Shown: positions 38,898-49,395 of the stretch, in pieces
Position numbering within the stretch: the stretch's first letter is position 1
Layout of the letters: each line of letters opens with the position of its first letter
Assembly: GCA_011525785.1 (NCBI GenBank)
Contig: WYBT01000052.1
Location: forward strand, 1 to 64,000
DNA: 64,000 bases
Origin: Planctomycetaceae bacterium
Lineage (GTDB): Bacteria; Planctomycetota; UBA1135; GCA-002686595
Reading direction: 5' to 3'
Notes under the pieces: generated by a model
Told to the model about the DNA's origin: nothing
The model's input: only the letters and a program-made list of their open reading frames with translations
Database searches by the model: none
Translations under genes and position numbers: made by a program

Positions 38898-40304
38898 GTG
38901 AAGATCGTCCTCATCTCGCCGCCCAGCCCGCCGGAGTTCCGCGTCAGCCGCGGGCTGATGGGAGGCTTTGGCATGGCGGTCAACCCGGGGCTCTTGTACC
39001 CGCCGATCGAGCTGGCGCACGTGGCCAGCGTGCTCGAGGCCGAGGGCCACGAGGTCGCGATCCACGACAGTGACGCGGCCGGGCACGGACCGGAAGAGAC
39101 CGTCGCGGCCGTGGTCGCGCGCTCGCCGCAATTCATCGCACTCGACAGCTCGAGCACCTCGCTCGACCGCGATCTGGCGCTGGCGCGCGAGCTGCGCGCG
39201 AAGCTGAAGATCCCCGTCGCGATCCTCGGCAGCCAGGTGACGTTCACGCCCGGCGAGATCTTCACGCAGGACAACGTCGACTGCGTCGTGCGCGGCGAGC
39301 CCGAATACACGGTGCGCGATCTTGTGCGGCGCGTGTCGGCGCGGGAGAGCTTCGCGGGCGTCGAAGGCATCTCCTGGAAGCGCGCGGACGGCGAGATCGT
39401 CCACGAGCCCGAGCGCGAGAAGATCAAGAACCTCGACGAGCTGCCGCTGCCCGCGCGCCACCTGCTCGACAACGCCGCGTACCGCTTCCCCGGCGTCGAC
39501 GGCGCGATCACGACGCTCAAGAGCTCGCGCGGCTGCCCGCTCGACTGCTCGTTCTGCGGCTATACGCTCGCGCAGGGCCTGCGCTTCCGCTTCCGCTCGC
39601 CCGAGAACGTGCTCGCCGAGCTGATCGAGATCCGGCGCAAGTTCGGCATCGGACACGTCGTGTTCCGCGATCCGATCTTCACCACGCGCAAGGACCGCAT
39701 CCACGCGATCTGCGACGGGATGATCGCCGAGAAGCTGGAGCTCGAGTGGCAATGCGAAACCGCCGTGAAGGTGCTTGACCGCCCGCTGCTCGAGAAGATG
39801 GCCAAGGCGGGCTGCGTGCACATCTCGCTGGGCGTCGAGTCGGGCAACGCCGAGATCCAAAAGAAGCACTGCGGCTCGAAGCTGCTGGACAAGGCGCAGG
39901 CCGTGCAGGTCTTCAAGGACGCGCGCGAGGTCGGCATCGAGACGCGCGCCTTCTGCATGATCGGCTTCCCCGAGGAGACCGAGGCGATGGCGGACGAGAC
40001 GCTCGAACTCGTCGAGCGCTGCGATCCCGACCAGGTGCAGTTCTGCGCGGTGACCGCCTACCCGGGCACGCCGCTCTACAAGATGCTCAAGGGCGAGCGC
40101 GACTTCGACTACGCGACCATGACCGGCTTCCAGGCGCTCGAAGGCAACGAGCACATGAGCGCGGCGCAGATCGAAGCGAAGATCCGCGAGGCCTACCGGC
40201 GCTTCTACCGCCGCCCGCACCGCCTCGCGCGCGAGCTCAAGAGCCCGCTGCGCTTGGCGGGCAAGGTCGCGCGCTACTTCACGCTGTTCCGCAAGCGGGC
40301 GTGA
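38898..40304 (+). CDS. B12-binding-domain radical SAM protein
   Basis: GTG at 38898 gives 468 aa. The N-terminal Rossmann-like domain (about 1-150; KIVLISPPSPPEF, IELAHVASVLEAEGHEVAIH, AILGSQVTFTPGEIF) matches cobalamin-binding radical SAM enzymes. The radical SAM domain starts SSRGCPLDCSFCGYTLAQGL, where C-x3-C-x2-C binds the 4Fe-4S cluster, then HISLGVESGNAEIQKKH and FCMIGFPEETEAMADETLEL. The substrate is unknown; related enzymes methylate or rearrange lipids, cofactors and secondary metabolites. An upstream in-frame extension to 38547 is Arg/Ala-rich and unlikely. Confidence 0.85.
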   Translation: MKIVLISPPSPPEFRVSRGLMGGFGMAVNPGLLYPPIELAHVASVLEAEGHEVAIHDSDAAGHGPEETVAAVVARSPQFIALDSSSTSLDRDLALARELRAKLKIPVAILGSQVTFTPGEIFTQDNVDCVVRGEPEYTVRDLVRRVSARESFAGVEGISWKRADGEIVHEPEREKIKNLDELPLPARHLLDNAAYRFPGVDGAITTLKSSRGCPLDCSFCGYTLAQGLRFRFRSPENVLAELIEIRRKFGIGHVVFRDPIFTTRKDRIHAICDGMIAEKLELEWQCETAVKVLDRPLLEKMAKAGCVHISLGVESGNAEIQKKHCGSKLLDKAQAVQVFKDAREVGIETRAFCMIGFPEETEAMADETLELVERCDPDQVQFCAVTAYPGTPLYKMLKGERDFDYATMTGFQALEGNEHMSAAQIEAKIREAYRRFYRRPHRLARELKSPLRLAGKVARYFTLFRKRA

Positions 40305-40522
40305 GCGGTGCGATTTCGTGCCGCACTTCTTGGCCAAGTCTGAGTTCGATGCCGGAGACGACGGCGCCCGCGTTTCCGCGATCCTCGCGCGCGCCCGCCG
40401 CCTGCGGTCGGTGCGCGGGTCACGACGTGCTCTGGCGTGGTGGGGCCTGAAGGCCCGCTGGGTGCTGCTGCATCGCATGCAGCGGCGACGCATCGCGCGA
40501 CTCAGTGCGGGGCGGATGGTGC

Positions 40523-40963
40523 ATGCGCTACGTCCGGCGTGATCTGGTCATCGTCGGCAGCTTGAGCGTGCTCGCGCTGCTCTTCACGCTTCGCGCGAGC
40601 TTCATCGCGCACGGTCCGGGCGGCGACGGCGTGCTCGGACGCGTGACGACGTCGTCGGGAGTCGAAGTCGTGCTCTCGCAGCGCTGGAACCTCCAGCCGT
40701 TCGAGCCCTACACGGTGGCGCTCTGGATGCGCGAGCCGGGCGAGGACTGGGGCTGGTGCTACGTCGGTCACGAAGAGCACCGCTGGACCGAGTTCGCGCT
40801 CGAGTACGACGCTGAGCTCGAGCAAGTCCGCCTCGTGAACGATGGGGTTCTGCGCGGGCGCTTGGAGTGCTCGAGCCTTCAGTTCGCCACCTACGACTGG
40901 CGCGGCAATTACCGACACACGGTGCCTGCTCCGCAGGAGCGCCGCACGCCCGACTGGCAGTGA
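40523..40963 (+). CDS. Hypothetical membrane-anchored protein
   Basis: The 146-aa product from ATG 40523 starts with RYVRRDLVIVGSLSVLALLF, a single N-terminal membrane anchor. The rest is a soluble, strand-rich domain with many aromatics (RWNLQPFEPYTVALWMREPG, DWGWCYVGHEEHRWTEFALE). I do not recognise a family. A GTG at 40505 would add six residues; the purine-rich GGGCGGA about six bases upstream favours the ATG. It lies after the radical SAM gene with a 218-bp gap and no clear linkage. Confidence 0.6.
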   Translation: MRYVRRDLVIVGSLSVLALLFTLRASFIAHGPGGDGVLGRVTTSSGVEVVLSQRWNLQPFEPYTVALWMREPGEDWGWCYVGHEEHRWTEFALEYDAELEQVRLVNDGVLRGRLECSSLQFATYDWRGNYRHTVPAPQERRTPDWQ

Positions 40964-41000
40964 ACTCCGACGCCAGCGCGACGCCAGGCGCCTTCCGCAG

Positions 41001-41036
41001 CGCTGGTCGCGAGCGTCCGACGCGCGGCGACCAGCG
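41001..41036. terminator. Bidirectional hairpin between convergent genes
   Basis: CGCTGGTCGC at 41001-41010 pairs perfectly with GCGACCAGCG at 41027-41036 (10 bp). It is placed between the plus-strand gene ending at 40963 and the minus-strand gene ending at 41061, as expected for a shared terminator. There is no T-tract. Confidence 0.5.
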
Positions 41037-41060
41037 TGACGGCGGAGCGGGCGCACGGAG

Positions 41061-42146
41061 CTACTTCAGCAGCTCCTTGACGCGCTTGCGCAGCTTGTCG
41101 TCCTTGACGACCGTCAGCAGCGCGCGTTCGAGCTGCGCGAGCTCGTAGTAGCGCACGCGGTTGACGCGCAAGCGCTTGTCTTCCTTGTCGAGCAGATCGA
41201 GCGCGTCGCCGATAGCTTTGGGGCCCACCGAGTCGTGCAGTGCGATCCACAGCGCCATGAACGACTCCTTCGACTGCGTGCCCGGCTCGACGGCGGCCGC
41301 TTCGGCGCGCTCCTTCTCGAGCGAACGCCACTTCACGTCGCGCAGGCCCTCGAGCAGCTTGGCGTGCTTGGGATCGCGCGAGAGGTGCTCGACGACCGCG
41401 ACACCGGTGTAGTGCGCCCAGGTGTGCCGATCCTCCTCGTTCGCGCGGTCGCCCCACATCGCAATCACGTGGCCCAGCTCGTGGCACAGCCCATAGAACA
41501 GGAACTTGCCGTCCCCAGTCGGCGACGTGAACGCGCTCGCGTCGGCGACGGGGAAGTCGATCTGCGAGTGGTAGGGGAACTGCGGCGCAAAGTGCGGCGG
41601 CCTCTCGATCTTCGCTTCGAGGTGGACGAGCACGCGCAGCTTCTTGCCGGGCAGCTTGCTGAACTCGTCGAAGCCGAAGAGCTCGTCGTAGCCGCCGAGC
41701 ACGGCCTCGAACACATCCGCGAACCGCTCGCAGTACTCGCGCTCGAGCCCGCCGGCGCCGCGCACCACGAAGCGCGGCCGCGAAACGAGCACGCCCAGCG
41801 CCTTCGCTGACTTCGCGTCGACTTGCTCCAACCGCGCGCTGGCGGCCTCGAAGTCGCGCTCCAGATCGAGGTCGGCGGCGGCATTCGCAGCGACGGTCAG
41901 CGCGCTCGCGAGGGCCTCGCGGTTGCGCTCGCTCGGCGCGGTCGCGAGCAGTTCATCGAACGCGCGCCGTGCAGGTTCGGGCAGCTTGCCGCCGAGTTCG
42001 TCCTCGCCCCCGCGCGGTTTCGCCGCGTGCTGCGCGTTCAGCCGCTCGATCGCGTCCGCGTAGGTCTTGCCCAGCTCGACCGGGTCTCCAGGTACGAGGG
42101 TTGCCGCGAGCAGCACGACCGACAGGAGCAGACTCACCATTTGCAC
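41061..42146 (-). CDS. Secreted HELGH zinc-metallopeptidase-like protein
   Basis: The 361-aa protein begins with a signal peptide (MVSLLLSVVLLAATLVPGD). A helical region is followed by a catalytic-like segment FLFYGLCHELGHVIAMWGDR with the HExxH zinc motif at about residue 220, then EEDRHTWAHYTGVAVVEHL, where downstream Glu/His could be the third ligand. The C-terminal helices (LWIALHDSVGPKAIGDALDL) resemble the tail of gluzincin peptidases. The exact family is not identified; activity is inferred from the motif. A Met two codons in is an alternative start. Confidence 0.7.
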   Translation of the reverse strand: MQMVSLLLSVVLLAATLVPGDPVELGKTYADAIERLNAQHAAKPRGGEDELGGKLPEPARRAFDELLATAPSERNREALASALTVAANAAADLDLERDFEAASARLEQVDAKSAKALGVLVSRPRFVVRGAGGLEREYCERFADVFEAVLGGYDELFGFDEFSKLPGKKLRVLVHLEAKIERPPHFAPQFPYHSQIDFPVADASAFTSPTGDGKFLFYGLCHELGHVIAMWGDRANEEDRHTWAHYTGVAVVEHLSRDPKHAKLLEGLRDVKWRSLEKERAEAAAVEPGTQSKESFMALWIALHDSVGPKAIGDALDLLDKEDKRLRVNRVRYYELAQLERALLTVVKDDKLRKRVKELLK

Positions 42147-42311
42147 TTCAACGCCTCGTCAACGGGCCGTGGGGGGAAAGACACCTGCTGCAAGCTAGCT
42201 GTAGAGCGCCGCGCCAGGGCGCTCTGGCCGCCTGGGTCGCGCGATGGGGATATCACCGCTCACGCGGCGGCCAGCGTGAAAAAAGAGCTTCGCCACGGTA
42301 CTCCTGTGTCC

Positions 42312-43160
42312 ATGACCACGAAGTCCGCGCGCAAGAGCACTCAGAAGTCCACGACCGGCTACCTGCACGGCTTCACGCGCGACGAGCAAGATCGCCTGTA
42401 CCACCAGGCGCGCTTCCTCGAGCACCGCGTGCACGAGGGGCTGCCGCTGCGGCGCGCCAAGAACCTGATCGAGATCGGCTGCGGCGTCGGCGCGCAGACC
42501 GACATCCTCTTGCGGCGGCACCCGGACCTGCACATCACCGGCGTCGACGCGTCCGCCGAGCAACTCGAGCGCGCGCGCAAGCACCTGCGCAGCTTGCCCT
42601 GGGCCAAGGGCCGCGCGCAGTTCGTGCAGGGCGACGCGGGCCAGCTCAAGTTCGCCGCCGACAGCTTCGACTCGGCCTTCCTGTGCTGGATCCTCGAGCA
42701 CGTGCCCGATCCGCTGCTCGTTCTCTCCGAAGCGCGTCGCGTGCTGCGCCCCGGCTCGCCGCTCGTCGTCACCGAGGTGCTCAACGCGACCTTCTTCCTC
42801 GAGCCCTACAGCCCGCACACGCTCGCTTACTGGATGGCGTTCAACGACCACCAGCTCGAGCTCGGCGGCGATCCGTTCGTCGGCGCGAAGCTCGGCAATC
42901 TGCTGCAGGCGGTCGGCTACCGCGACATCGAGGTCGACGTGAAGCCGATCCACCTCGACAACCGTTTTCCCGGCGAACGCGCCGAGTTCATCGCGTACTG
43001 GACGGAACTGCTGCTGTCGGGCGCGCCCGGGCTCGCCAAGGCGGGCAAGGTCTCGGCCGAGACCGTGGCGGGCATGAAGCGCGAACTCGAAGAGGTCGCG
43101 CACAACCCCAACGCGGTGTTCTTCTATTCGTTCGTGCAGGCGCGCGCGCAGGTGCTTTGA
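42312..43160 (+). CDS. SAM-dependent methyltransferase (type 11-like)
   Basis: The 282-aa protein has motif I NLIEIGCGVGAQTDILLRRH, the acidic residue binding the ribose in HITGVDASAEQLERAR, DAGQLKFAADSFDSAFLCWI and LEHVPDPLLVLSEARRVLRP, the usual class I methyltransferase set. C-terminal helices (FNDHQLELGGDPFVGAKLGN) are likely substrate-specific. The N-terminal tail is Lys/Ser/Thr-rich (TTKSARKSTQKSTTGYLHGF). Start ATG 42312; a GTG at 42306 is possible. The substrate is unknown. Confidence 0.85.
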   Translation: MTTKSARKSTQKSTTGYLHGFTRDEQDRLYHQARFLEHRVHEGLPLRRAKNLIEIGCGVGAQTDILLRRHPDLHITGVDASAEQLERARKHLRSLPWAKGRAQFVQGDAGQLKFAADSFDSAFLCWILEHVPDPLLVLSEARRVLRPGSPLVVTEVLNATFFLEPYSPHTLAYWMAFNDHQLELGGDPFVGAKLGNLLQAVGYRDIEVDVKPIHLDNRFPGERAEFIAYWTELLLSGAPGLAKAGKVSAETVAGMKRELEEVAHNPNAVFFYSFVQARAQVL

Positions 43161-43198
43161 GCTGAGAGCTGCGACTCGACGTCGCGACCAAGCTCAGC
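43161..43198. terminator. Possible bidirectional terminator
   Basis: GCTGAG at 43161-43166 pairs with CTCAGC at 43193-43198. An inner GCGAC/GTCGC stem sits within. The position between convergent stops at 43160 and 43206 suggests a shared terminator. Confidence 0.35.
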
Positions 43199-43205
43199 CC
43201 TGCGG

Positions 43206-46200
43206 TCACTTCGCGCGCCGCGACTCGAGCTCGGCCCAGACGCGCTCGAGCTTTGCCGCGTCGACTTCGAGCGTGAGCTGAACGGCCTCGTCCCTCTGAT
43301 CGTCGACCTCGAGCGCGACGCTGTGGAGCACGGCGGCGCCGCTCGCTACGAACCAATCGACCGTCCACGGGCCGCTGCTGGGCAAATCCAGCGTCGCCTC
43401 ACGCCCCGCTTCGATGCGAACGGTGCGCGGCGCGCCACCCGACGCCGAAACGGCCTTGACTGAGTACGGGCGCTGGCGTGAAGCGGCGGGCAAATGCTCG
43501 GGCACGGTGAGCCTCAACTTCGGCAGCGGGCGGAGCGTCAGTACGTCCGCGTCGCGCACGCCCGCGAAGCGTGCCTCGTGCATGCCGGGCGCGGTCACGG
43601 TCACGTCGACTTCGCTGGAGCGCGAAACGATCAACGCGCAGCCCGTCACGTCGGTGAGTTCGCCGCGGCGCGCGCCCGCACCAGTCCACTTCACGCTCGC
43701 GCGCTGCACCGCAAGGCCCTTGGTGTCGACGAGTCGCAGCTCGATCAAGCGCGGCGGATCGCCGAGGGCGATTCGTTCCAGCCGTGGATCCGAGGGACCG
43801 CTCAAAGCGCTTACGCAGACCAGCGGATCGCCGGACTCGGGGCCGACGATGCACACCGAGTCGATGGCTGTGCCGCTCGACTGCAGCGCGAAGCGGCCGT
43901 GCTCGTCCAACTGCGCTGATGTGTTGGCGCCGTGGGCTCGCAGGCGTTCCAGGACCACGCCGCTGGCGCCGACGACTCGTCCGCGGATCACGGTGAGCGG
44001 CTCGAGCACGAGCTCCACGTCGCGAGCGCCGGACTCGATCGCCACAGGGTCGTTCCACACGTAGCCCTCGGCGTTCGCACGGATCGCGATGGGCCCACGT
44101 GCAACCTCCGCACGGAGCTCGAACCGGCCGCTGGAGTCGCTGGTGCAGACCCGCAGCTCGTCTGCAGCCCCATCCGGGCCCGCGTATCCCAAGGGCGCAC
44201 TGAAGCTGCTCTGCGCAGGTTGGTTCGGGTAGTGCAGTTGCACCATGGCGCCGGCGATGGGGGCGCCGTTCGACGCGACGACGCGGCCTGAGGCCAGCAC
44301 TTCAGGTTGGGCGAGCCTCACATCGCCGAGCTCTACCGCAGCGCCTCGCTCCGGATGTGTGACGTTGCGCGCTGCCTCGAGCTGAAGCTCCCTCGCGCGC
44401 AGCAGCACGGCGGCGGGGCGCCGCTCGTTCGGGTCGATCCGCGCCGAGAACGCGAAACGGCCCTCGTCGTCGGTCTCGCACGTCTGCGGAGCGCCGTCGA
44501 CGGCTCGATCGACGGCGGTGCGGACATCGACGTGCAGGAGCGTGCGCGCGAGCGGCTCGCCGTTCGCGTCCAGCGCGCGCCCCGTGATGAGCGGGTGGGA
44601 GTTCACGACCGGACACTCGACGATCACGCGCTCACCCGCGCGCGTCGGGCCGGCGCACGCGGTGCTCCCGCCGCCCCAACGGCCCGTGAGATCGTTCGGA
44701 AGCGCGTGCACACTCAACGTGCAGTTGAGCGGCACGTGCTCGAACAGCGCCGCGCCGTTGCTCGACAGCGCGCGGCGCGGCGCGGCGGAGCGCCTGTCGA
44801 CGAAGGCCGAGAGCATCACGGACGCCGGCGTCGAAAGCGGCTTGCCTTCTCCGTCGACGGTTCGGACTTCCACTGCGCCGCCAACGGGCAGCGTGAGTCG
44901 GATCGCGTGTCGCGGCCACGGCGCCGCCGGGACCAGCACCTGCGGCGGCTGCGGGTGGCTCGTCACTGCGCGAACGAAGAGTGTTCCGCTCGGCTCGCCG
45001 CCGCACAGCTTGGCGAGCGCGTGGGGCACGTGCGCGATTCCGTTCGCCGCCACGGTCGCGGCGCGAAGCTCGTGCTGGGAGCGACCGGCGCGAGCGATCA
45101 GCACCTCCACGCCTTCGGCCGGGCGACCCGCGGCGTCGAGCACTTCGACCTCCAGAGGTGCGTCGGGTGCGAGCACCACCTCGAGGGTGGCGTCCATGTC
45201 CGCGTGGGCCCACGCGCAGCCCCACAGCTCGTTCCACCGCGCCCACACGTACCGTCGGGCGTTCGGCGCCGGCACGTGCGCCAGTCCCTGCGCGTCACTT
45301 CGCGCGGAGCGGTCGGAGGCTGCGATGCGTTGCTCGAGCTGGTCGTCGCGCAATTCGATCAACAGCGCCTCGCTTCGGAGTTCGTCGCCCTCGATCCAGC
45401 GCACCTCGGCGCCTTCGAGCGGCGCAAAGTCTCCGGCGCGCACGACCCGAATCGTTGCACGTGCAGGGTCCGCGGCTACAGCGGGGCGCGACTCGGCGCG
45501 GGCGGTCTGGGGATCGGCGCGCAGCGCAGCGCTCTCGTGCGGCGTTGCCGTCGAGCTGGGCATCTCGACTGTGGGCATTGCGGCCACAGATGCGGAAGCG
45601 GGCGTCGCTGGCTTCGAAGCGCTGAAGTGAAGGGCGAGGGCGAGCACGGCCACGGCCGCCGCAGCGGATGCGAGCTTGAGCTTCACGAGCGAGAGTCCCC
45701 AGGCGGAGGTCGGCGAACGCGGGATCGCTGCCGCGAGCGCGGTGAGCGGACTGCGCCCGTCGAAGTCGCGGCGGCGCCCGAGGTGCTCGCGGAGCCGCGC
45801 CTGCGCGCGGGCGAGCTGTGAGCGGACGGTCGAAGCCGGTGTGTTCGTGCGGCGCGCGATCTGCGCGAGCGACAGGCCATCGAAGTAGTGGAGCAGCACC
45901 ACGTCGCGGTACGCGTCGGGCAGCGCGAGCACCGCGTCGACGACAGTTCGGCGCAGCGCCTCGAGCTCCAGTGCGCGCTCGGCGGGCGGCTGGGCTTCAG
46001 CGCGTGCGGCAGCGTTATCGCGCTCGCGGCGCGCGCGGGAGCGGCGGGCTGCGGTCTCGGCCATGCGGCGCAGTGCGACCGCGATCCATGGCCGAGCGGC
46101 CTGCGGCTCGCCGCTCAGTTCGGGCGGTCGCCGCAGCGCGCGGAGCCAGAGCTCTTGCAGCGCGTCGTCGGCCGAGTCCGCATCGCGCGTCAGACGCGCC

Positions 46201-46313
46201 GCGAGTCTCCAGGCCCAGGCCGAATCGGCCAGCAACTGCTCGAGCGCGGGCGAGTTGGGAGCTTGGTCCAAGGTGCAGCGGAGAACGCCACGACGCGCTC
46301 TCCGACGCACCAA
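43206..46313 (-). CDS. ECF sigma factor fused to a membrane anchor and carboxypeptidase-regulatory-like repeats
   Basis: This 1,035-aa protein starts with an ECF-type sigma factor: region 2 at about residues 25-95 (LARLTRDADSADDALQELWL in part, then RPWIAVALRRMAETAARRSR) and region 4 at 118-178 (LPDAYRDVVLLHYFDGLSLA, TPASTVRSQLARAQARLREH). A transmembrane helix (ASAAAAVAVLALALHF, about 215-230) follows. About 800 residues of repeated beta-sandwich units come next (APLEGAEVRWIEGD, GRPAEGVEVLIARAG, ANGEPLARTLLHVDV, NGAPIAGAMVQLHYP), typical of carboxypeptidase-regulatory/CnaB-like domains. The topology puts the sigma domain inside and the repeats outside. Signal-driven cleavage could release the sigma factor. 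The start is uncertain (TTG 46313, GTG 46310 or downstream). Confidence 0.85.
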   Translation of the reverse strand: MVRRRARRGVLRCTLDQAPNSPALEQLLADSAWAWRLAARLTRDADSADDALQELWLRALRRPPELSGEPQAARPWIAVALRRMAETAARRSRARRERDNAAARAEAQPPAERALELEALRRTVVDAVLALPDAYRDVVLLHYFDGLSLAQIARRTNTPASTVRSQLARAQARLREHLGRRRDFDGRSPLTALAAAIPRSPTSAWGLSLVKLKLASAAAAVAVLALALHFSASKPATPASASVAAMPTVEMPSSTATPHESAALRADPQTARAESRPAVAADPARATIRVVRAGDFAPLEGAEVRWIEGDELRSEALLIELRDDQLEQRIAASDRSARSDAQGLAHVPAPNARRYVWARWNELWGCAWAHADMDATLEVVLAPDAPLEVEVLDAAGRPAEGVEVLIARAGRSQHELRAATVAANGIAHVPHALAKLCGGEPSGTLFVRAVTSHPQPPQVLVPAAPWPRHAIRLTLPVGGAVEVRTVDGEGKPLSTPASVMLSAFVDRRSAAPRRALSSNGAALFEHVPLNCTLSVHALPNDLTGRWGGGSTACAGPTRAGERVIVECPVVNSHPLITGRALDANGEPLARTLLHVDVRTAVDRAVDGAPQTCETDDEGRFAFSARIDPNERRPAAVLLRARELQLEAARNVTHPERGAAVELGDVRLAQPEVLASGRVVASNGAPIAGAMVQLHYPNQPAQSSFSAPLGYAGPDGAADELRVCTSDSSGRFELRAEVARGPIAIRANAEGYVWNDPVAIESGARDVELVLEPLTVIRGRVVGASGVVLERLRAHGANTSAQLDEHGRFALQSSGTAIDSVCIVGPESGDPLVCVSALSGPSDPRLERIALGDPPRLIELRLVDTKGLAVQRASVKWTGAGARRGELTDVTGCALIVSRSSEVDVTVTAPGMHEARFAGVRDADVLTLRPLPKLRLTVPEHLPAASRQRPYSVKAVSASGGAPRTVRIEAGREATLDLPSSGPWTVDWFVASGAAVLHSVALEVDDQRDEAVQLTLEVDAAKLERVWAELESRRAK

Positions 46314-46370
46314 AGTCGCAGAAATCGCGCGGCTGCGCGATCCGCGACTCCATCCGGGACCGGTGCGCGC

Positions 46371-46571
46371 TCAGGCGCTGGCCGCGGGGCTGCGCAGCAC
46401 GCCGTACAGCGCCAGCAGCGCGCCGCCGACGGTGAGCACGCCGCCGCCGACGATGAACACGACGAAGGGCGTCGGTCCGACGTCGAGCTGCGAGGCGAAG
46501 GCGATCAGCTCGCCGGCGATGACGCTGAACGCGCCGAGGCGGATCAGGGTGGCGGGGTTCTTGGCGCTCAT
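46371..46571 (-). CDS. Small two-helix membrane protein beside the tetraheme cytochrome
   Basis: The 66-aa protein from ATG 46571 has two hydrophobic segments (LIRLGAFSVIAGELIAFASQ and FVVFIVGGGVLTVGGALLAL). Its start overlaps the cytochrome stop by one base (TGATG), so the two are probably co-translated. The function is unknown; a membrane partner of the cytochrome is plausible. Confidence 0.65.
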   Translation of the reverse strand: MSAKNPATLIRLGAFSVIAGELIAFASQLDVGPTPFVVFIVGGGVLTVGGALLALYGVLRSPAASA

Positions 46572-47227
46572 CAGTGGGCTCCGTCCTTGGCTCCAACCTG
46601 CGGCAGGTCGAACTGCTTCTCGCCGCGATAGGCCTTGGTCACTTCGCCCGCTTCGACGCCGTGCGCGGGCTTGTGGCACTCCAGGCACGAGACCGTGTCG
46701 GCGCGGAAGGACTCGATCTCGTCGCCGTGGCCGATCGCTTCGTCGAACGAGGCGGCGCCCTCGTGGCAGTGCAGGCACTCGCGGTTCTTGTACGGGTCGT
46801 AGGTCTTGATCGGATCGGCCGGACCGCCGCTGTAGTGCACGAGCAGGTGCTGCAGGCCCTTCATCTTCGCCGACAGGCCGCCGTACATCGTGTACTCGGT
46901 GTGGCAGGTGTAGCAGGCCTGCTCGCGCGGCACGTAGCGATTGGCGAAGTGCTTGCCCGCCAGCGTCTCGGCGTCCAGCAGCGTCGAGCCGTGCGGGTGC
47001 ATCTCGTGGCACGAGAGGCAGAACTCGGTCTTCTTCGACATGCCGATGTGCCGCTCGGCGCCGATGGTGAGCACCAGGCCGGGCACCGCGATGAAGGCCA
47101 CGGCCGCCATCACGGGGCCGGCGCCTTGGCGCGCGCGTCCGGGCCGCAGCAGGAAGTCGGCGGCCAGCAGCACGCCGATGAGCGTCGCCACGATCGCGAT
47201 GATCGGGCCGGGGATGAGTTCGAGCAT
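46571..47227 (-). CDS. Membrane tetraheme cytochrome c (NapC/NirT/NrfH-like)
   Basis: The 218-aa protein has two N-terminal membrane helices (IIAIVATLIGVLLAADFLL; VMAAVAFIAVPGLVLTIGA) and four CxxCH heme motifs: CLSCH, CYTCH, CLHCH and CLECH. This fits the quinol-oxidising NapC/NrfH superfamily that passes electrons from the membrane to periplasmic reductases. Having two helices rather than one is unusual. No catalytic subunit (NrfA, NapA or similar) is adjacent, so the electron acceptor is unknown. Cytochrome c maturation genes are not in the window. Confidence 0.87.
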   Translation of the reverse strand: MLELIPGPIIAIVATLIGVLLAADFLLRPGRARQGAGPVMAAVAFIAVPGLVLTIGAERHIGMSKKTEFCLSCHEMHPHGSTLLDAETLAGKHFANRYVPREQACYTCHTEYTMYGGLSAKMKGLQHLLVHYSGGPADPIKTYDPYKNRECLHCHEGAASFDEAIGHGDEIESFRADTVSCLECHKPAHGVEAGEVTKAYRGEKQFDLPQVGAKDGAH

Positions 47228-47404
47228 GGGGGCTCTCTGGGGCTGGGGTCGGCGCGAGGCTGCGGCGTCGGTGCGCCGCTATCGCTGCCGCCTGTTCTAC
47301 GCACTCGCTCGCGGGCCTCGGCTGCGCTCTCCTGCGTAGATCGGGCGCGACAAGTCGGTCCGCGGCGCTAACTTGGCGCGCCCACGGAGCATCCACGCCA
47401 CGCC

Positions 47405-49351
<1,947 letters not shown>

Positions 49352-49395
49352 TAGGGACTCGAGTCGGCGCAGTACTCCCTTGCCGTTCAGGAAGA

